9,074 nt of DNA from an uncultured Anaerovibrio sp. Lineage in GTDB: Bacteria; Bacillota; Negativicutes; Selenomonadales; Selenomonadaceae. The stretch covers positions 1-9,074 of the forward strand of contig CAAGDY010000470.1 in assembly GCA_900768695.1 (NCBI GenBank), read 5' to 3'. Of the stretch, positions 6,579 through 9,074 are shown one piece after another. The translations under genes and the position numbers were made by a program. The notes below the pieces were generated by a model. It ran no database searches. It saw only the letters and a list, made by a program, of their open reading frames with translations, and was not told where the DNA came from. Position 1 is the stretch's first letter; each line of letters starts with the position of its first letter.

Positions 6579-7766
6579 TCAGATGCCAGCCTGAGCCTTC
6601 AGAGCCTCTGCCTTGTCAGTATGCTCCCATGGCAGATCCACATCCGTGCGGCCAAAATGGCCATAAGCCGCAGTCTGGGCATAAATCGGACGGCGCAAAT
6701 CCAGCATTCTGATGATACCGGCCGGACGCAGGTCAAAGTTCTTCTGTACCAGCTCTTCAAGAACACGGTCATCAACCTTGCCGGTACCAAAGGTATCAAC
6801 CATGATGGATACAGGTGTAGCTACGCCGATAGCATAGGCCAGCTGTACCTCGGCACGCTCCGCCAGACCGGCAGCGACGATATTCTTTGCCACATAGCGG
6901 GCAGCATAGGCACCGGAGCGGTCAACCTTCGTCGGGTCCTTGCCGGAAAAGGCACCGCCGCCATGACGAGCCATACCGCCATAGGTATCAACAATAATCT
7001 TGCGTCCGGTCAGCCCGCAGTCACCCTGCGGCCCGCCGATAACGAACTTGCCGGTAGGATTGATGAAATACTTGGTCTCCTCGCTGAGCATATCGGCAGG
7101 AATTACAGCCTTGATTACATGCTCAATCAAATCCTTGCGAATCTGCTCCAGCGTAACGTTTTCATCGTGCTGGGTAGAAATTACGATGGTATCAATGGCA
7201 ACAGGCCTGCCATTCTCGTAGGCAACAGTAACCTGTGTCTTGCCGTCCGGACGGAGATACGGCAGGGTACCGTTCTTGCGCACTTCGGTCAGGCGGCGTG
7301 CAAGACGATGAGCCAGCGCAATCGGCAGTGGCAGGAACTCAGGAGTTTCATTGGTGGCATAGCCGAACATCATGCCCTGGTCACCGGCGCCTGTAGCCTC
7401 AGCCTCGTCCAAATCACCCTCCCTTGCCTCCAGGGCCTTGTCGACGCCCTGAGCAATATCAGGAGACTGCTCATCGAGGGAAATCAGCACACCGCAGGTA
7501 TCTGCATCAAAGCCGAACTTCGCACGGGTATAGCCAATCCTGCGAATGGTTTCACGAGCAATCTTGGCAATATCCACATAGCACTTGGTAGATATCTCAC
7601 CGGCAATGTGTGCCTGACCTGTAGTTACCAGCGTCTCGCAGGCAACGCGGCCATACGGGTCCTTTTCCAGAATAGCATCCAGAATGCTGTCTGAAATCTG
7701 GTCCGCAATTTTATCAGGATGTCCCTCAGTAACGGACTCCGAAGTGAACAATAAACGTTTTGCCAT
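6579..7766 (-). CDS. metK: S-adenosylmethionine synthetase
   Basis: MetK condenses methionine and ATP into S-adenosylmethionine, the main cellular methyl donor. The protein has 395 residues, standard for the family. The N-terminal motif SESVTEGHPDK (9-19) carries active-site His16 and Asp18. GAGDQG (126-131) and the P-loop-like GGGAFSGKD (269-277) are the two family signatures. Asp249, Arg255, Lys256, Lys276, Lys280 and Asp282 correspond to E. coli D238, R244, K245, K265, K269 and D271. The ATG at 7766-7764 has AGAGGAGG with 9 nt between GGAGG and the start. Expression is evidently controlled by the SAM-I riboswitch in its leader, which would shut off transcription when SAM is plentiful. The gene has its own promoter and terminator. 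Confidence 0.98.
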   Translation of the reverse strand: MAKRLLFTSESVTEGHPDKIADQISDSILDAILEKDPYGRVACETLVTTGQAHIAGEISTKCYVDIAKIARETIRRIGYTRAKFGFDADTCGVLISLDEQSPDIAQGVDKALEAREGDLDEAEATGAGDQGMMFGYATNETPEFLPLPIALAHRLARRLTEVRKNGTLPYLRPDGKTQVTVAYENGRPVAIDTIVISTQHDENVTLEQIRKDLIEHVIKAVIPADMLSEETKYFINPTGKFVIGGPQGDCGLTGRKIIVDTYGGMARHGGGAFSGKDPTKVDRSGAYAARYVAKNIVAAGLAERAEVQLAYAIGVATPVSIMVDTFGTGKVDDRVLEELVQKNFDLRPAGIIRMLDLRRPIYAQTAAYGHFGRTDVDLPWEHTDKAEALKAQAGI

Positions 7767-7858
7767 AAAAAAATGCCTCCTCTTTCATTATGCAGAAAAT
7801 AAAGTAAAGATAATCCTCCAATGAAATATGAAGCCAACCTTCTATCCAGGCCCAACAT
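7625..7858 (-). CDS. Possible small ORF overlapping the metK start (unproven)
   Basis: An ATG at 7858-7856 follows GGAGG (7869-7865) with ideal 6-nt spacing and opens a 77-codon frame in the metK leader, downstream of the riboswitch terminator. Its first 31 or so residues are encoded before metK; the rest overlaps the first 142 bp of metK in another frame. The non-overlapping part starts MLGLDRRLASYFIGGLSLL and contains a short hydrophobic stretch that could be membrane-inserted, while the overlapping part looks like a metK shadow. I do not recognise it. Translation would run ribosomes over the metK Shine-Dalgarno. It may equally be a chance SD-ATG pair in leader RNA. Confidence 0.2.
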   Translation of the reverse strand: MLGLDRRLASYFIGGLSLLYFLHNERGGIFLWQNVYCSLRSPLLRDILIKLRTRFQTAFWMLFWKRTRMAALPARRW

Positions 7859-7902
7859 TTTATCCCTCCGAAGCCACACACAAAGCTCCGTATTTTGATA
7901 AT

Positions 7903-8046
7903 AAAAAAACTCTCCACAATGAGAGAGCTTGCAATTTCTCTCATCTTTCAGGCTCAGCCTACAGGAATTAGCACCGTTTCGTCCACCCACATGGACAATG
8001 GTTGCCGCGGCTTCATAGGGCCAGTCCCTCCACCGCTCTGGATGAG
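7903..8046 (-). promoter_or_regulatory. SAM-I (S-box) riboswitch controlling metK
   Basis: The minus-strand RNA carries the conserved S-box core: GUGGAGGGACUGGCCC (GGGACUGGCCC at 8028-8018), AUGAAGCC then GGCAACC, and GGUGCUAAUUCC (GCUAAUUCC at 7972-7964). P1 pairs 8046-8041 with 7945-7940. P3 contains GUCCA/UGGAC. The expression platform is visible. The P1 3' strand can pair instead with 7926-7918 (9-bp antiterminator), or the terminator stem 7930-7923/7914-7907 can form, followed by U (7906-7903). SAM binding should stabilise P1, free the terminator strand and stop transcription before metK. Confidence 0.97.
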
Positions 8047-8065
8047 TTCATATTTCGTTGTCATC

Positions 8066-8089
8066 TGCTCACTTGAGCATGTGTACATG
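8066..8089. repeat. Two abutting inverted repeats at the metK promoter
   Basis: CATGT-gt-ACATG (8078-8089) overlaps the -10 element, and TGCTCA-ct-TGAGCA (8066-8079) covers the predicted transcription start and early leader. They overlap by two bases. They could be operator half-sites or a 5'-end hairpin in the leader. Confidence 0.45.
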
Positions 8090-8115
8090 ATACAGCAAAT
8101 TGTCGCTGTTGTCAA
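8087..8115 (-). promoter_or_regulatory. Sigma-70 promoter of metK
   Basis: Minus-strand TTGACA (8115-8110; 6 of 6) and TATCAT (8092-8087; 5 of 6) are separated by 17 nt. The predicted transcription start near 8080 is about 34 nt ahead of riboswitch P1. The 429-bp gene-free stretch 7767-8195 is fully occupied by the DUF1292 terminator, this promoter, the riboswitch and a further leader. Confidence 0.9.
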
Positions 8116-8120
8116 TAGCC

Positions 8121-8180
8121 AAAAGCAAAATCACAGCCGGGCGGCAGGAACGCCATGTACTGCCCCTGCCGCACAGCTAT
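8121..8180 (-). terminator. Probable terminator of the DUF1292 gene
   Basis: GCGGCAGG (8172-8165) pairs perfectly with CCTGCCGC (8148-8141) around a 16-nt loop, and AGC/GCT can extend the stem across a 3x3 internal loop. The U-rich tail that follows is interrupted (UUUUGCUUUU), so termination may be partial. Confidence 0.65.
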
Positions 8181-8195
8181 GAAACCACATGCCTG

Positions 8196-8498
8196 TTATT
8201 GTGCTTCTTCAGCATCGCAAAGGTCGTTGTAGGCCTTCTGCACTGCCTCAAACTCCTCATCGGTAGGGTCAACGTATTCATCCTCGCCATTCTCGTCCTT
8301 GACAATCTTGGCGATAATCACATTTTCCTCCTCATCAAAGCTCTCATCATTCTCCACATTCAGGCCAACCAGCAGAGCATAATCCTGTCCGTCAACAGGA
8401 ATAATCATTTCCTGCTGATAGTACAGGGAGTTGCCCTTATCATCATTAAACTCAACTACGATATTTTCGTCCATTTCATCAATCATCTTATCAGCCAT
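8196..8498 (-). CDS. DUF1292 family protein (YrzB-like)
   Basis: This is a small, very acidic protein of 100 residues of the DUF1292 family, widespread in Firmicutes and of unknown function. Family features are an N-terminal beta-rich segment (ENIVVEFNDDKGN, about 10-22), a central segment YALLVGLNVENDE, then ENVIIAKIVKDENGEDEYVDPTDEEFEAVQKAYNDL near the C-terminus. There is no signal peptide or membrane segment. I start at the ATG at 8498-8496 because GAGGTG lies 4 nt upstream; the ATG at 8510 would place that site inside the gene. In other Firmicutes, DUF1292 genes often sit near ruvX or alaS; here the gene stands alone with its own promoter and a probable terminator. Confidence 0.85.
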   Translation of the reverse strand: MADKMIDEMDENIVVEFNDDKGNSLYYQQEMIIPVDGQDYALLVGLNVENDESFDEEENVIIAKIVKDENGEDEYVDPTDEEFEAVQKAYNDLCDAEEAQ

Positions 8499-8540
8499 AT
8501 CGCACCTCACATTCTAAATCACAATACTGCAATCTTTTTT

Positions 8541-8570
8541 ATTCTACATTACCCGCCTGACAGTTGTCAA
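8541..8570 (-). promoter_or_regulatory. Sigma-70 promoter of the DUF1292 gene
   Basis: Minus-strand TTGACA (8570-8565; 6 of 6) and TAGAAT (8546-8541; 5 of 6) are separated by 18 nt, with a predicted leader of about 35 nt. The -35 is part of an inverted repeat, TGACA-gt-TGTCA on the plus strand at 8558-8569. Confidence 0.8.
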
Positions 8571-8669
8571 GCCATCCACGTGCCGGAGCTGCAAACCTCC
8601 GCGGCCGCACACAGCCGTCCACCGCACATTGCCCCTCCGCCATATCCGTGTCCGGGAACGAAGCCGGTG
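8571..8669. other. GC-rich spacer between the Abi-type gene and DUF1292
   Basis: By hand count about 69 of 100 bases (8571-8670) are G or C, with C dominating on the plus strand. Other spacers here are AT-rich. It holds a modest hairpin (GGAG/CTCC extended by GCC/GGC around 8581-8606) without a U-tract. No start codon with a ribosome site is visible on either strand. Origin unknown. Confidence 0.5.
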
Positions 8670-9074
8670 CTAGATATCCTCTGTTTCCATGCCGGCCAGA
8701 TTCTTGCTCCGATAATAGCTTACCACCTTGTTCATAAAATCAAATGCTGTCCTGACAATGTCATTGTTGGCAAAATAGTCAATATGGCGGGAAAAACGAT
8801 TATTTACCACCAGATATAAAAGCTCCATCTGCTTGATTTTTTCCTTTTTGCTAGTAACAATCTTGTCAAAAACTTCTATTGTCGTGACAAAATCATACAA
8901 AAATGGCACTGACAGCTTGGTACTGCGCATAGAAACGCCAATCCCCGGAATCTCGCTGACAATCCTGCAGATTTCCTCCGACCTGCTGTACTGGCCATCA
9001 TCAACAGCCCGCAAATCATGCAGCAGGCAGTTGTTATGGGCAATGCTGTTACGAATATTGCGCACCGAATAAAA
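8670..9074 (-). CDS. Abi family protein, C-terminal part (5' end beyond right edge)
   Basis: 134 residues are visible and the frame is open to the window edge, so the gene starts outside. The visible part opens with YSVRNIRNSIAHNNCLLHDL, which has the RN-x3-H signature of HEPN-type RNases in the context typical of the Abi_2 (AbiD/AbiF-like) family. A helical C-terminal segment follows. Known members include lactococcal abortive-infection proteins, in which phage infection triggers growth arrest or death of the host cell; many chromosomal members are uncharacterised. Hand-counted GC over 8701-9060 is about 42%, lower than lines sampled from metK (about 55-65%), which is compatible with horizontal acquisition. 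A GTG at 9065 is an internal valine codon, not a start. The family call rests on this short motif region; a general HEPN protein is the alternative. Confidence 0.7.
   Translation of the reverse strand, partial: FYSVRNIRNSIAHNNCLLHDLRAVDDGQYSRSEEICRIVSEIPGIGVSMRSTKLSVPFLYDFVTTIEVFDKIVTSKKEKIKQMELLYLVVNNRFSRHIDYFANNDIVRTAFDFMNKVVSYYRSKNLAGMETEDI

Noticed and set aside
6621..7694. Plus-strand open frame of 357 codons
   Set aside because: It is antisense to metK; the protein has no family features and metK is certain on the other strand.
7726..7944. Minus-strand 72-codon frame across the riboswitch terminator
   Set aside because: Its start lies inside the riboswitch P1/antiterminator region, it has no good ribosome site, and its end is a shadow of metK.
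8100..8819. Plus-strand frame of 239 codons crossing the DUF1292 gene and the GC-rich spacer
   Set aside because: It runs antisense to DUF1292, its promoter and the Abi gene end; it has no ribosome site and no domain.
1..9074. CRISPR arrays, tRNA or rRNA genes, insertion sequences, attachment sites
   Set aside because: I found no spaced repeat array, tRNA cloverleaf, rRNA sequence, transposase or integrase reading frame on either strand.

Overview
This window looks like ordinary chromosome from an anaerobic Firmicutes-type bacterium. Every gene I support lies on the minus strand. The clues are a SAM-I (S-box) riboswitch ahead of metK, a SepF division protein, a DUF1292 protein, GGAGG-type Shine-Dalgarno sites, consensus sigma-70 promoters and U-tract terminators. 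Core genes are moderately GC-rich. I would guess Selenomonadaceae or other Negativicutes, but that is an inference from gene content and overall feel, not something a marker in the window proves.

Read in the direction of transcription (high to low coordinate) the layout is as follows. (1) The 3' part of an Abi-family (AbiD/AbiF-like, HEPN-type) gene enters from the right edge. (2) A 100-bp spacer of about 69% GC follows, then a DUF1292 gene with its own promoter and a probable terminator. (3) metK has a consensus promoter, a complete SAM-I riboswitch with a visible terminator/antiterminator switch, a further 136-nt leader and a large nested-hairpin terminator. (4) aspA has operator-like repeats upstream and a strong terminator. 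(5) typA/bipA has its own promoter and a short leader hairpin. (6) A stand-alone sepF has its own promoter and terminator. (7) greA and lysS form a likely two-gene operon behind a perfect-consensus promoter. lysS runs off the left edge, losing its last few dozen codons, including class II motif 3.

The genes are mostly independent transcription units with housekeeping roles: SAM synthesis under SAM feedback, aspartate deamination to fumarate, a ribosome-associated GTPase, Z-ring anchoring, and transcript-cleavage and tRNA-charging factors. There is no sign of a mobile element, CRISPR array, tRNA or rRNA.

I found no clearly new multi-gene system. The best second-look items are the Abi-type gene at the right edge and its GC-rich downstream spacer, a Shine-Dalgarno-equipped upstream ORF overlapping metK, operator-like repeats upstream of aspA and at the metK promoter, and the sepF gene away from its usual cluster.
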